Shown: positions 35,704 to 47,858 of the stretch, piece by piece
Numbering within the stretch: position 1 is the first letter of the stretch
Layout of the letters: each line of letters starts with the position of its first letter
Assembly: GCA_000014925.1 (NCBI GenBank)
Contig: CP000474.1
Coordinates: 1,736,001 to 1,800,000 of the forward strand
Direction: 5' to 3'
DNA from: Paenarthrobacter aurescens TC1
GTDB taxonomy: Bacteria; Actinomycetota; Actinomycetes; Actinomycetales; Micrococcaceae
Length of the DNA: 64,000 bases
Translations under genes and position numbers: made by a program
Notes under the pieces: model-generated
Databases searched by the model: none
Told to the model about the DNA's origin: nothing
Seen by the model: the letters and a program-made list of their open reading frames with translations, nothing else

Positions 35704-37047
35704 TCAACGCGCTGAAGGCAGTGGTGGCAGCGAAGCTTCGTACAGCCACGGGCGGAGAATCGACGCGGCATTAAGCCCGGGAACGAATGAATCCGCAGCC
35801 TCAATGAACGTCCCAGTTGAGACCGAACCGTGCCGATTCGTAGCCGTCCAGTGCTGCAGGAAACCGAAGAATGCTTCGTCCCCGGCCGCCATCCGCACCG
35901 CATGAACGGCAAGTGCGCCGCGTTTGTAGACCCGGTCATCGAACATCAGCTCGGGACCCGGATCACCCACTACGAGGTCTTGGGCCCCGGCGTCGAGCCT
36001 CTTCCACGCGGCCGTTGCGCGGGCGGCGACCGTCATGGTGCGGGATTCCTCGGACCATAGCCACTCCGCATAGCAGGCGAAGCCTTCATGCAGCCAGATG
36101 TCCTTCCAGCTGCTCACCGTGAGCGAATTGCCAAACCACTGGTGCGAGAGCTCGTGCGCGATCAGGCGCTGCGCATCCCATGTGTCGCGCATATGGTTTC
36201 GCCCGAAGATGGAGACGGTCTGGGCTTCCAGTGGAATTTCCAACTCGTCTTCGGTGACCACCGAGGTGTAGTCGGCGAACGGGTAGGGGCCGAAGCAGTC
36301 CTCGAAAGTACGCATCATGTCCGGCTGCCGGCGCAGGCCTTGGAGGGCGTCCACTGCCATCTCGGGCGTCACGGCAACAAACTGGGGGACCCGATGGTGA
36401 GTATTGCCGGCGTGGAGTGGAACCCTCGCGTAGCGACCGATCTGCACAGTGGCCAGGTACGTGGCCATGGGTTCGGTTTGTTCGTAGACCCACGTTTCCC
36501 GGCTGGACTTCCGGGTATGGCTGACCAGCCGGCCGTTGCAGACGGGCCGGTAATTGTCGTCTGTGGTGACGGAGATGAGGAAGGTTGACTTGTACCGCGG
36601 ATGGTCGTTGCACGGGAACCAGGACGCTGCACCGTTGGGCTGGCCGGCCACCAGTACGCCGTCGTTCAATTCCTCCCAGCCGACATCACCCCAGAGGCCG
36701 CGGCGCGGCTGGGGGTTGCCGTCGTAGCGGATCTCGAGTGAGAACTGCTGGCCAGGCTTGAGCGAGGCTGCCGGCGTCAGCACCAGGTGCTCCGCCCTGT
36801 GGCTGAACTTCTGAAGCTTCTTGCCATCCAGCTGAACCTTGCTGGCCCGCAGGCCCACCAGGTCCAGGACGATCTGCGAGGCCGCCTCCAGGGCCGTGCA
36901 TCGCAGGACCGCTTTGCCGATCAGCTTGTTGCTGCCCAGCCTGACATCGAGGTCCAACTCGTACCCGTCCACGCGGTAGCTGCTGCTGCCGTGGTTCAAG
37001 GCGTAGGGGTCGGCTTCGGCTGTGGGAGTAGCGATTGGTACGGTCAT
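35704..37047 (-). CDS. M1-family zinc metallopeptidase (aminopeptidase)
   Basis: A 447-aa M1 peptidase with complete zinc site HELSH-x18-E (His298, His302, Glu321; Glu299 catalytic) and the exopeptidase motif position occupied by PLEAQTVS (residues 272-279) instead of GAMEN. It contains the N-terminal beta-saddle and catalytic domain but lacks the large C-terminal HEAT domain of PepN (about 850 aa). It starts 12 nt downstream of the Pls-like synthetase stop, so the two are probably co-transcribed. Streptomyces epsilon-poly-lysine degrading enzyme is described as an M1-type zinc aminopeptidase, so a similar role is possible. Confidence 0.85.
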   Translation of the reverse strand: MTVPIATPTAEADPYALNHGSSSYRVDGYELDLDVRLGSNKLIGKAVLRCTALEAASQIVLDLVGLRASKVQLDGKKLQKFSHRAEHLVLTPAASLKPGQQFSLEIRYDGNPQPRRGLWGDVGWEELNDGVLVAGQPNGAASWFPCNDHPRYKSTFLISVTTDDNYRPVCNGRLVSHTRKSSRETWVYEQTEPMATYLATVQIGRYARVPLHAGNTHHRVPQFVAVTPEMAVDALQGLRRQPDMMRTFEDCFGPYPFADYTSVVTEDELEIPLEAQTVSIFGRNHMRDTWDAQRLIAHELSHQWFGNSLTVSSWKDIWLHEGFACYAEWLWSEESRTMTVAARATAAWKRLDAGAQDLVVGDPGPELMFDDRVYKRGALAVHAVRMAAGDEAFFGFLQHWTATNRHGSVSTGTFIEAADSFVPGLNAASILRPWLYEASLPPLPSAR

Positions 37048-37059
37048 GATCCGTCCAAT

Positions 37060-40000
37060 CTACTTGAGGCGCGGCGCTTGTGCAGACGGACCCACCCACG
37101 GGCTCACCGGGTTACCCATCCAGTACGTCCCGGCCGGGACGGTTTCGCCGCGCATGACCAACGACGCCGGACCAACAGTACCGCCGTCGCCGATGCTGGC
37201 CGCGGGGAGGATGACGCCGTGCGGTCCCATGGTGGCACCGTTGCCGAGCGTCACGGTGTCGAGGCTCATCACACGGTCGTGGAACAGGTGGGTCTGGACC
37301 ACGCAGCCACGGTTGACGGTGGAGTTCTCGCCCAAGGTCACGAGGTCAGCTTCGGGGAGCCAGTAGCTTTCGCACCATGTTCCGCGTCCGATCTTGGCTC
37401 CAAGTCCGCGCAACCACCACACCAAGGCAGGAGTTCCGGCAGCAGACCGGGCAAACCACGGGGCGCTCACCATCTCGATAAACGTGTCCACAACCTCGTT
37501 GCGCCAAATGAACGAGCTCCACAGCGGATGTTCTCCCGAACGGATGCTCCCCACCAGGACCCACTTAGCGACGATGGAGCTGAGCGCGGCAACGGCGCCT
37601 GCGGCCAGCATCACTACGCCACCCAGGAGGGCGGCAATCCAGTAGCCCCACCCGCGGGCGATCCAGTCCAGCACCAGCATCACGGAGACAGCGATGTTCA
37701 CCGTGAGGATGACCGGAACCAAGCGGCACAGCTCCCACAGGGCTCGTGCCAGTTTGAGCTTGAGGGGCGGTTGAAAGGTGCGGGTCTGGTCAGCGTTGAC
37801 TGCGGTGCGGCGCAACCTCACCGGAGGGCTGCCAAGCCATGAGGTACCGGATTTCGCCTTGGCGGGCGTGGCCGACAGCACTGCGACGAGGGAATTCTTG
37901 GGTACGTTGCGGCCTGCGGCCGTCATCCCCGAGTTGCCAAGGAAGGAACGCTTCCCGATCTTCGCGGGAGCGATTTTCATCCACCCGCCGCCAAGCTCGT
38001 AGGAGGCAACCATAGTGTCATCCGCCAGGAAGGCGCCATCGCCAATGGTGGTCATTTTTGGAACGAGCAGCACGGTGGAGGCTTCCACGTTCTTGCCCAC
38101 CTTGGCCCCGAGGAGTCGGAGCCAGACAGGGGTGAACAGGCTTGCGTACACGGGAAAGAGGAGGTCGCGTGCCATGTCCAGGAGGCGTTCCGTGGCCCAG
38201 ACCTGCCAGCCGATGCGGCTTCGAACCCGGTAGTAGCCCTCCGCCAGGCCCAATCCCAGAAGCCTGGCGACAATCAGGATGAGCACGAGGTTGCCGAAGA
38301 ACCACACCAGGGCCGCCAGCGGCAGGGCGATGGCGATGTGCGGAAGAGCGGTCTCCAACGAATCATGGCCTTGGATGAAAGCCAGGACCACCAGTGCGCC
38401 TGCGAAAGCAGAAACATAGGGGATGAGGGCCAGAAGGGCCGAAGCGCTGGCAAAGGCGGAGAACCAGAGCCTGTCGATGACGGGCCGGCGGCTGCTGGGC
38501 TCAGGCCACTCGTGCTTGGCTTTTCCGCGGCGTTCTGCGGGGGAGCCGGCTACGAGGTGTCCGGCTTTTACTTTGCCCAGCACAGCGGATCCAGCATCGA
38601 CATGGGCACCTGCGCCGATGGTCGCTCCGGGCATCAGGGTGCTCCGTGCACCTACGACTGCACCAGCTCCCACGTGGATCTGGCCGATGTGGACTGAATC
38701 GCCGTCCACCCACCAGCCCGAAAGGTCCACTTCGGGCTCGATGTTTGCGCCGCTACCCAAGGACAGCAGGCCGGTGACCGGGGGCAACGAGTGCAGATGG
38801 ACGTCCCTGCCGATTTTCGCACCCAGGGCGCGCGCGTAGTACGGGACGAACGGTGCGCTGGCCAGGCCGATGGCGCCCGAAAGATCCTGAATTTGCTCTG
38901 CGAGCCACAGCCGCAGGTGCGTCTTGCCGGACCTCGGGTAAGTGCCGGGTTCAATTCTGCCGAGCAGGATGCGGGCCGCCAGGACCGAGATCGCCATGCG
39001 GCCCAAGGGGCTGACAAAGACCAACCATGACGCCGCGATCCACCACCAGGAGACCACGGGGGCCGCAGCGAACCCGGCAAAGGCTGCAAGTAGATTGTTG
39101 GCGCCCATGAGGTAGGTCAGCCAGCGCATCCCCACGAGTATGTGGAGCGGCACGCCCATGAGGACCTGGAAAATCTGCGACTTCAAAGCGGTGGGACGGA
39201 CGGTGCGCTCAGCGGCGGGACCCGGCGTGCCGCCGTCGGGCAGTGATTGCCGGGCGGCGTCAATCAGGGCGCCGATGCGAGGCGTCGCATAAATATCGGC
39301 GACGGTAATGGTGGGGTACCGGACACGAAGAGCGGAAACGAGCTGGGCCGCTGCCAGGGACCCGCCGCCGTAGGCGAAGAAATCGGCATCCAGGGAACTC
39401 ACCGGACTGCCCAGCACAGACTCCCACTGATCCACTACCCAACCCGCGTCATCCGGCAGGTTCAACGGTGCGTTGCTGGCCTCCGTGGCACCGGCCCCCG
39501 CCAGCGGCCAGGGAAGGGCATGACGGTCTACTTTGCCGCTGGTCTTGGTGGGTAGCGAATCCACCACGGTCAGCAAAGGGATCAAGGCAGCCGGAAGGCT
39601 CTCGCCGAGGAGCTTCCGTGCTTCATCCATATCGAGCTCATGGCCGTCAGCCGGAGCCAAGTACCCCACCAGGATCTGGTTGCCGGCCGCCGTCGTCTGG
39701 ACTGCGGCCGCTGCGCCGGCAACGCCGGGGAGGGATTGCAAGGCCGCATCCACTTCGCCCAGTTCGATGCGTCGCCCGCCCAGCTTGACCTGTTCATCGG
39801 CCCGGCCCATGAAGATCAAGCCCTCGGCTTCGAAGCGCACCAGGTCGCCAGAGCGGTAGGCGCGGGCCCATCCCAGCGTGGTCATGGGGGCGTACTTCTC
39901 GGCGTCCTTGGCGGGATCCAGGTAGCGGGCCAACCCGACGCCGCCGATGATCAGTTCGCCGATGTCGCCTTCAGCGACCGGTACTCCATTGGAATCGACG

Positions 40001-41016
40001 ACGGCGAGGTCCCACCCGTCCAGCGGCAGGCCGATCCGCACGGGACCGGGTCCGCCAAGGGGAGCGGCGCACGCCACCACCGTGGCCTCTGTGGGCCCGT
40101 AAGTGTTCCACACTTCGCGGCCGTCCACGGCGAGCCGTTCGGCCAATTCGGGTGGGCATGCTTCGCCGCCGAAGATGAGGAGCCGCACGTTCTCCAATGC
40201 CTCAGCCGGCCACAGTGCAGCCAAGGTGGGCACTGTGGAGACTACCGTGATGCCGTGGTTGATGAGCCAGGGGCCGAGGTCCATTCCGGTGCGAACCAGG
40301 GCTCGTGGTGCGGGCACCAAGCAAGCACCGTGCCGCCAGGCAAGCCACATCTCCTCGCAGGAAGCGTCGAATGCGACGGAGAGCCCAGCCAGTACCCGGT
40401 CCTGAGGTCCAATGGGTTCGGCTTGGAGGAAGATCCGGGCTTCCGCGTCAACGAACGCTGCGGAAGAGCGGTGCTTGACGGCGACGCCCTTGGGAGTGCC
40501 TGTGGAACCGGAAGTGAAAATGATCCAGGAATCGTCATCCAGTCCGGGCGTGCCGGGACCGGAAACAGCTTCCCTTGCCTCGCCGGCGAGCTGGACGTCC
40601 AGGCCCGAAGCAATGACCGCGCCAACTTTGGCTTCCCCGAACACCAACTTGGCGCGCTCGTCGGGGTCGTCCGCATCCACCGGGACATAAGCGGCGCCGG
40701 CCATGAGAATTCCCAGTATGGCGATGTAAAGCTCATTGGTTCCCGAGGGGATCCTGACGCCGATCTTGTCCCCACGGCCAAGCCCTGCACCGTTCAATTG
40801 CGCTGCGAAAGCGCGGACAGCCTTGAGCAGTTCGGTGTAGCTCAATGACTTGTGCCCATCATCCAAGGCAGAGGCCTCGGGGAATGATGAAGCGGTATCT
40901 TCCAGGATGTCGACGAGAGTGCGCTCGGCGGGGGCCGCCGCGCCTCCCGGTAGCTGGGGTCGGTATGTCATCAGGGCAGGCGTCGTACCGGCCCCAGCGG
41001 GATGTTCTGTGCTCAC
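37060..41016 (-). CDS. Pls/PosA-family nonribosomal peptide synthetase (epsilon-poly-L-lysine synthetase-like)
   Basis: A 1318-aa membrane NRPS. Domains: adenylation (about 30-510; P-loop IIFTSGSTGTPKGVAV, RSGDLVRFEAEGLIFMGRAD, GKVDRHALPW), carrier (525-590; phosphopantetheine Ser553 in YGGGSLAAAQ), then three left-handed beta-helix C-terminal domains (about 725-830, 970-1060, 1205-1300) separated by membrane helices (about 615-690, 845-920, 1090-1150). No condensation or thioesterase domain. This exact layout is that of epsilon-poly-L-lysine synthetase Pls, where the tandem domains ligate lysines iteratively. Pocket residues read D217 A218 E221 S260 I281 G283 T305 V313 V314 K495. GTG start. 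Confidence 0.85.
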   Translation of the reverse strand: MSTEHPAGAGTTPALMTYRPQLPGGAAAPAERTLVDILEDTASSFPEASALDDGHKSLSYTELLKAVRAFAAQLNGAGLGRGDKIGVRIPSGTNELYIAILGILMAGAAYVPVDADDPDERAKLVFGEAKVGAVIASGLDVQLAGEAREAVSGPGTPGLDDDSWIIFTSGSTGTPKGVAVKHRSSAAFVDAEARIFLQAEPIGPQDRVLAGLSVAFDASCEEMWLAWRHGACLVPAPRALVRTGMDLGPWLINHGITVVSTVPTLAALWPAEALENVRLLIFGGEACPPELAERLAVDGREVWNTYGPTEATVVACAAPLGGPGPVRIGLPLDGWDLAVVDSNGVPVAEGDIGELIIGGVGLARYLDPAKDAEKYAPMTTLGWARAYRSGDLVRFEAEGLIFMGRADEQVKLGGRRIELGEVDAALQSLPGVAGAAAAVQTTAAGNQILVGYLAPADGHELDMDEARKLLGESLPAALIPLLTVVDSLPTKTSGKVDRHALPWPLAGAGATEASNAPLNLPDDAGWVVDQWESVLGSPVSSLDADFFAYGGGSLAAAQLVSALRVRYPTITVADIYATPRIGALIDAARQSLPDGGTPGPAAERTVRPTALKSQIFQVLMGVPLHILVGMRWLTYLMGANNLLAAFAGFAAAPVVSWWWIAASWLVFVSPLGRMAISVLAARILLGRIEPGTYPRSGKTHLRLWLAEQIQDLSGAIGLASAPFVPYYARALGAKIGRDVHLHSLPPVTGLLSLGSGANIEPEVDLSGWWVDGDSVHIGQIHVGAGAVVGARSTLMPGATIGAGAHVDAGSAVLGKVKAGHLVAGSPAERRGKAKHEWPEPSSRRPVIDRLWFSAFASASALLALIPYVSAFAGALVVLAFIQGHDSLETALPHIAIALPLAALVWFFGNLVLILIVARLLGLGLAEGYYRVRSRIGWQVWATERLLDMARDLLFPVYASLFTPVWLRLLGAKVGKNVEASTVLLVPKMTTIGDGAFLADDTMVASYELGGGWMKIAPAKIGKRSFLGNSGMTAAGRNVPKNSLVAVLSATPAKAKSGTSWLGSPPVRLRRTAVNADQTRTFQPPLKLKLARALWELCRLVPVILTVNIAVSVMLVLDWIARGWGYWIAALLGGVVMLAAGAVAALSSIVAKWVLVGSIRSGEHPLWSSFIWRNEVVDTFIEMVSAPWFARSAAGTPALVWWLRGLGAKIGRGTWCESYWLPEADLVTLGENSTVNRGCVVQTHLFHDRVMSLDTVTLGNGATMGPHGVILPAASIGDGGTVGPASLVMRGETVPAGTYWMGNPVSPWVGPSAQAPRLK

Positions 41017-41127
41017 GAACGTCAGCTTTCCGCAGAAAGATGAACAAAAGGTGTCTGACGTTTCCTGCCCTTAACACTTTGTTGCATCATTGTTCGCTTT
41101 CCGCTCACCTGACGTTCAAACCGGTAC

Positions 41128-42093
41128 TTAAGGGACCAGCAGGACTTTTCCAGTGGTCCGGCGGCCTTCCAAGTCCCGGTGCGCCTGGGCCGCTTCTGCC
41201 AAGGGATAGGTGGCACCAACCCTGACAGCGAGGGTGCCGTTGGCGGCGGCGTCGAAAATTTCTGCCGAGCGCCATCGACGCTCGTGGGTGTTCTGGACAA
41301 AGTGAGCCATGGTGGGCCTGGTCAGGGTGAGCGAACCTGCGGCGTTCAAACGCTGGGGATCGAACGGCGGCACCGGGCCGGAAGCCGCACCGAAGAGCAC
41401 CATGGCGCCGCGGATGCGCAGGCTCTTCAGGGAGTCATCGAACGTGTCCTTGCCGACGCCGTCGTACACCACATTGACGCCCTCGCCGTCGGTAAGTTCG
41501 CGGACTCTGTCTGCGAAGCCCTCGTAGCGGAGTACTTCATCGGCACCTGCCAGCGTGGAGAGATCGGCCTTCTCATCAGAGGAGACGGTGGTGATGACGC
41601 GGGCGCCGCGGGCCTTGAGCAGTTGGGTCAGCAGGAGGCCGACGCCGCCGGCACCTGCATGCAGGAGGACGGTGTGCCCGGGCTCCACCCGGAAGGATGA
41701 ATTCATCAGGTAGTGAGCGGTGATTCCCTGCAGCGGCAGGGCCGCGGCGGTGTGATCATCGACGCCGTCAGGAACCGGCAGTGCCTTGCTTGCCTCAACG
41801 AGGGCGTACTCCGCGTAGGTTCTGGACCCCTCGGCGGTGGCAATGCGGTCACCAACAGAGAATTCCTCAACGCCTTCTCCTACGGCCTCGACTGTGCCGG
41901 CAGCCTCGGCGCCCGGCGTGAAGGGGTACTCCACTTTGTAGGTGCCGCTGCGTTGGTACGTCTCGATAAAATTGACCCCGGCAGCTGCGACCTTGATCAA
42001 CAGCTGGCCGGGGCCAGGCGACGGTGTTTCCACGGATGCGTACTCGAGGACCTCAGGTCCTCCGGACTGCTGTGCAACGATGGCGTTCGTCAT
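41128..42093 (-). CDS. NADPH:quinone oxidoreductase (zeta-crystallin type, MDR superfamily)
   Basis: A 321-aa zinc-free medium-chain reductase. N-terminal GroES-like fold with GVNFIETYQRSGTYK and PFTPGAEAAGTVEAVGEGV, and NADPH-binding Rossmann fold with VLLHAGAGGVGLLLTQLLK. GGPEVLEY and EGVNVVYDGVGKDTFDDSL are typical of quinone oxidoreductases. AAGGAGCC precedes the ATG. Followed by the Pls-like gene after 111 nt on the same strand, upstream of which sits the desaturase. Confidence 0.93.
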   Translation of the reverse strand: MTNAIVAQQSGGPEVLEYASVETPSPGPGQLLIKVAAAGVNFIETYQRSGTYKVEYPFTPGAEAAGTVEAVGEGVEEFSVGDRIATAEGSRTYAEYALVEASKALPVPDGVDDHTAAALPLQGITAHYLMNSSFRVEPGHTVLLHAGAGGVGLLLTQLLKARGARVITTVSSDEKADLSTLAGADEVLRYEGFADRVRELTDGEGVNVVYDGVGKDTFDDSLKSLRIRGAMVLFGAASGPVPPFDPQRLNAAGSLTLTRPTMAHFVQNTHERRWRSAEIFDAAANGTLAVRVGATYPLAEAAQAHRDLEGRRTTGKVLLVP

Positions 42094-42178
42094 GGTGGCT
42101 CCTTACTCCGGGGCGGTCCTTCCGGTGCCCGGTTTCAGAATCCATCCTAGGGAGGTTGGGGCCTCCGGTGTCGAACGC

Positions 42179-43267
42179 CTAGCGGCGTCCGTGCGTCGAA
42201 GCGACGGGGCAGTCGAAGCCGCGGCCTGCGGCCAAGCCCACGTCATTCAGGTACCGGACCACGATGCCGTAAGACTGCATGAGCGTGGTTTCGGTGTAGG
42301 TGATGGAGTGTTTGCTGCAGAACTCGCGCACAATTTTTGTGGCCTTGTACAAATGGGGGCGAGCCATGTCAGGGAACAGGTGGTGTTCCACCTGCCGGTT
42401 CAGTCCACCCAGGAGGAAGTCCATAAAGATGCCGCCGGAGATATTGCGCGAGGTCAGGATCTGGCGGTTGAGGAAGTCCACGCGGCTGTCCTTGGGAAGG
42501 ACGGGCATGCCTTTGTGGTTCGGGGCGAACGAGGCCCCCATGTAGAAGCCGTAGACCATGATCTGCACACCCAGGAAGGCGAACGCCATGCCGATGGGCA
42601 GGAACGTGAATGCCAGAACCGGGAGGGCGGCCAGCCTTGTGACCAGGATGGGCGTCTCTACCCAGCGGTGGCGTACTTTCTGCTTGCCGAAGACGAAGCG
42701 AAGGGAGTCAAACTGCAGGCTCAAGCCGAGGAGCGTCAGGAGCGGGAAGAAGAACCAGCCCTGCTTCTTGGTGAGGAAAGCGAGGCGGCCCTTACGTTCG
42801 GCTGCGGCGTCTTCGTAGAAGACCAAGGCGTTGTTCCGGATGTCCGGGTCCTTGGAAATGACGTTGGGGTGGTTGTGGTGGGCTCCGTGCTTCTGCTCCC
42901 ACCAAGAGTAGCTGATGCCGGCGACGCCGGTGGCCAGGAGACGGGCGGACCAGTCATTGGCGCGGCGTGAGGCGAAGATCTGCTTGTGGCCCGCCTCGTG
43001 GGCCAGGAAGCTCAACTGCGTGCAGAGGATACCCACGGCAGCGGCGATCAACAGCTGGTACCAGGATTCACCGATCAAGGCGAACCCCAACCAGGTGCCC
43101 GCCATAAGGAGCACTAAGGCCACGAAGACCCAGATGTAAAAGCCGCTACGGCGTTCGAGGAGTCCTTCGGCTTTGACGCTCTTGAGGAGCTCGGAGTAGC
43201 TCTGGACGACGGGGTTGGGTTGAATTGCGCGAGCTTTGGGGCGCTCAGCGGTGGACGTGGGTGACAT
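42179..43267 (-). CDS. Acyl-CoA/acyl-lipid fatty acid desaturase
   Basis: A 362-aa membrane di-iron desaturase with the three histidine boxes HEAGH (about residue 97), HGAHHNHP (about 130) and NRQVEHHLFPDMAR (about 300). The third box starting with Q rather than H resembles front-end or DesA3-like acyl desaturases. Membrane helices flank the boxes. ATG at 43267 (MSPTSTAERP) follows GGGG; the frame is open a little further (43333). Regiospecificity cannot be read from sequence. Divergent from argC. Confidence 0.88.
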   Translation of the reverse strand: MSPTSTAERPKARAIQPNPVVQSYSELLKSVKAEGLLERRSGFYIWVFVALVLLMAGTWLGFALIGESWYQLLIAAAVGILCTQLSFLAHEAGHKQIFASRRANDWSARLLATGVAGISYSWWEQKHGAHHNHPNVISKDPDIRNNALVFYEDAAAERKGRLAFLTKKQGWFFFPLLTLLGLSLQFDSLRFVFGKQKVRHRWVETPILVTRLAALPVLAFTFLPIGMAFAFLGVQIMVYGFYMGASFAPNHKGMPVLPKDSRVDFLNRQILTSRNISGGIFMDFLLGGLNRQVEHHLFPDMARPHLYKATKIVREFCSKHSITYTETTLMQSYGIVVRYLNDVGLAAGRGFDCPVASTHGRR

Positions 43268-43382
43268 AAATGTGCCCCGTATCGCTAACGGGCAACGCTG
43301 CAGCCGACGTTCGGACTGCACGGTCTGGATCACCCTTCACTAAGCATACGGGTAATCTCCAAAATAATGAGACTGCTCACAA

Positions 43383-43400
43383 TTGCATGCATAAATATCG
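43383..43400 (+). promoter_or_regulatory. Candidate ARG box 1 of argC promoter
   Basis: TTGCATGCATAAATATC resembles a degenerate ArgR half-pair (TGCAT / ATAAAT). It is 1 nt from a better symmetric site. Confidence 0.4.
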
Positions 43401-43401
43401 G

Positions 43402-45629
<2,228 letters not shown>

Positions 45630-45633
45630 GCGG

Positions 45634-46584
45634 ATGACTATGACTGCGCACACCCGCGAAACCACCTCCATGAGTGACGCCCAGGACAAGGCCGGCACCC
45701 TGATCGAGGCCCTTCCGTGGATCCAGCGTTTTGCCGGTACCACCATGGTGATCAAGTACGGCGGCAACGCTATGGTCAACGACGACCTTCGTCGTGCCTT
45801 CGCCGAGGACATTGTGTTCCTCCACCATGTTGGCATCCACCCCGTGGTGGTCCATGGCGGTGGCCCCCAGATCAACTCCATGCTGAGCCGCCTGGGCATC
45901 GAGTCCGAGTTCAAGGGCGGCCTGCGCGTCACCACCCCTGAAGCCATGGATGTGGTCCGCATGGTCCTCACGGGCCAGGTTGGACGCGAGCTTGTTGGCC
46001 TCATCAACTCCCACGGTCCCTACGCCGTGGGCATGTCAGGCGAAGACGGCGGCCTGCTGCGCGCCGTTCGTACGGGCACGGTTGTTGATGGCGAAGAGGT
46101 GGACCTGGGCCTGGTGGGCGAAGTAGTGGGTGTGGATCCCGCCGGAATCAAGGACATTCTCGACGCCGGCCGCATTCCGGTGATCTCCACGGTCGCCCCG
46201 GAAATTCTCGACGACGGCAACGGTTCCGGTCCCACCACCGGACAGGTCCTCAACGTCAACGCGGACACTGCAGCTGCCGCCGTCGCCTCCGCCCTGGGCG
46301 CCACCAAGCTTGTCATCCTGACCGACGTCGAAGGCCTGTACGCCAACTGGCCGGACAAATCGTCGCTGATCTCATCACTGACCGCATCGGAACTCCGGGA
46401 CATGCTGCCTCGCTTGGAGTCCGGAATGATTCCAAAAATGGCCGCCTGCCTCAAGGCCATCGATGAAGGCGTGGAACGCGCGCACATCGTGGACGGCCGC
46501 TTGCCGCACTCGATGCTGCTGGAGACGTTCACGACCGCCGGTATCGGCACGCAAGTAGTACCCGACGAGGAAGTGAACGCATGA
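45634..46584 (+). CDS. argB: Acetylglutamate kinase
   Basis: A 316-aa amino acid kinase phosphorylating N-acetylglutamate; the arginine-sensitive control point. [29 protein letters not shown] and [19 protein letters not shown] are typical. ATG at 45634 is the first codon after argJ; internal starts at 45640 and 45670 (MSDAQDK) are possible. Overlaps argD by ATGA. Confidence 0.96.
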   Translation: MTMTAHTRETTSMSDAQDKAGTLIEALPWIQRFAGTTMVIKYGGNAMVNDDLRRAFAEDIVFLHHVGIHPVVVHGGGPQINSMLSRLGIESEFKGGLRVTTPEAMDVVRMVLTGQVGRELVGLINSHGPYAVGMSGEDGGLLRAVRTGTVVDGEEVDLGLVGEVVGVDPAGIKDILDAGRIPVISTVAPEILDDGNGSGPTTGQVLNVNADTAAAAVASALGATKLVILTDVEGLYANWPDKSSLISSLTASELRDMLPRLESGMIPKMAACLKAIDEGVERAHIVDGRLPHSMLLETFTTAGIGTQVVPDEEVNA

Positions 46585-47858
46585 GCACCGAACTGAGCCA
46601 TACCGCCATCGCTGCGGAGGCTGCCGCAACCACGCTCGTTTCCCAGAGCTCAGGCGCTGACTGGCTTGCTCGTTACTCGTCCTCGCTCATGGGCGTCTTC
46701 GGCACGCCGCAGCGTGTCCTGGTCCGTGGCGCCGGCTGCCTCGTGTGGGACGCCGACGGCAAGGAATACCTGGACCTGTTGGGCGGGATTGCCGTGAACG
46801 CGCTGGGCCATGCCCACCCCTTCGTCACGTCTGTCATCTCCAGCCAGCTGGCCACGCTGGGCCACGTCTCGAACTTCTTCACCAGCCCCACGCAGATCGC
46901 ACTGGCCGAGAAGCTCCTGGCCATCAGCAATGCACCGGCAGGTTCCAAGGTCTTCTTTGCCAACTCCGGCACTGAGGCCAACGAGGCAGCGTTTAAGCTC
47001 GCCCGACGGAACAACTCCGACGGGAAGCGGACCAAGATCATCGCCTTGGAGGGCGCGTTCCACGGCCGCACCATGGGTGCCTTGGCGCTCACGGCCAAAG
47101 AGGCTTACCGTGCACCGTTTGAGCCACTGCCCGGTGGCGTGGTCCACATCCCGTTCGGCGACGTCGAAGCCTTGCATGCCGCCGTCGACGATTCCACAGC
47201 GGCCGTCTTCCTGGAACCCATCCAAGGCGAAGCGGGCGTCCGCCCACTCAGCGCCGAATACCTGCAGGCGGCCCGCGAGGTGACCACCGCGGCGGGAGCC
47301 CTGCTGATCTTGGATGAGGTACAAACCGGCATCGGCCGGACCGGTAAATGGCTCGCCAGCGAAGACGCCGGAATTGTTCCCGACGCCGTGACCCTCGCCA
47401 AGGGACTCGGCGGCGGTTTCCCGGTGGGTGCCTTGGTCACGTTCGGAAGTACGACGTCGGCCCTGCTCACCGCCGGGCAGCACGGCACCACGTTCGGCGG
47501 GAATCCGGTGGCTACGGCCGCCGCGCTGGCCACGCTCCACGCGATCGAAAGCCAAGGTGTCCTGCAGAACGTGCTGACTGTCGGCGCCCACCTTCGTGAG
47601 GGACTGGCCGCCATCGAGGCCGTCACTGACGTCCGTGGCGAGGGGCTGTTGATCGGCTTCGATGTGAACGCCGACATCGCACCCGCCATGGTGACCGCAG
47701 CTTTGGACGCCGGCTTCATCATCAACAGCCCGGGCCCGAGGACCATCCGCCTCGCGCCGCCGCTGATCCTGACCGTCGATCAAGCGAACCGTTTCCTGGA
47801 CGCTCTACCCACCCTGATCGCTACGGCTACGGCCAACACCGCTAAGGACGCACAGTGA
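46581..47858 (+). CDS. argD: Acetylornithine aminotransferase
   Basis: A 425-aa fold-type I PLP transaminase. [50 protein letters not shown], and PLP lysine in [15 protein letters not shown]. Overlaps argB (ATGA) and argF (GTGA). Confidence 0.96.
   Translation: MSTELSHTAIAAEAAATTLVSQSSGADWLARYSSSLMGVFGTPQRVLVRGAGCLVWDADGKEYLDLLGGIAVNALGHAHPFVTSVISSQLATLGHVSNFFTSPTQIALAEKLLAISNAPAGSKVFFANSGTEANEAAFKLARRNNSDGKRTKIIALEGAFHGRTMGALALTAKEAYRAPFEPLPGGVVHIPFGDVEALHAAVDDSTAAVFLEPIQGEAGVRPLSAEYLQAAREVTTAAGALLILDEVQTGIGRTGKWLASEDAGIVPDAVTLAKGLGGGFPVGALVTFGSTTSALLTAGQHGTTFGGNPVATAAALATLHAIESQGVLQNVLTVGAHLREGLAAIEAVTDVRGEGLLIGFDVNADIAPAMVTAALDAGFIINSPGPRTIRLAPPLILTVDQANRFLDALPTLIATATANTAKDAQ

Noticed and set aside
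41942..42970. Plus-strand 342-aa frame opposite the quinone reductase and desaturase
   Set aside because: It is antisense to two well-supported genes and has no recognisable protein.
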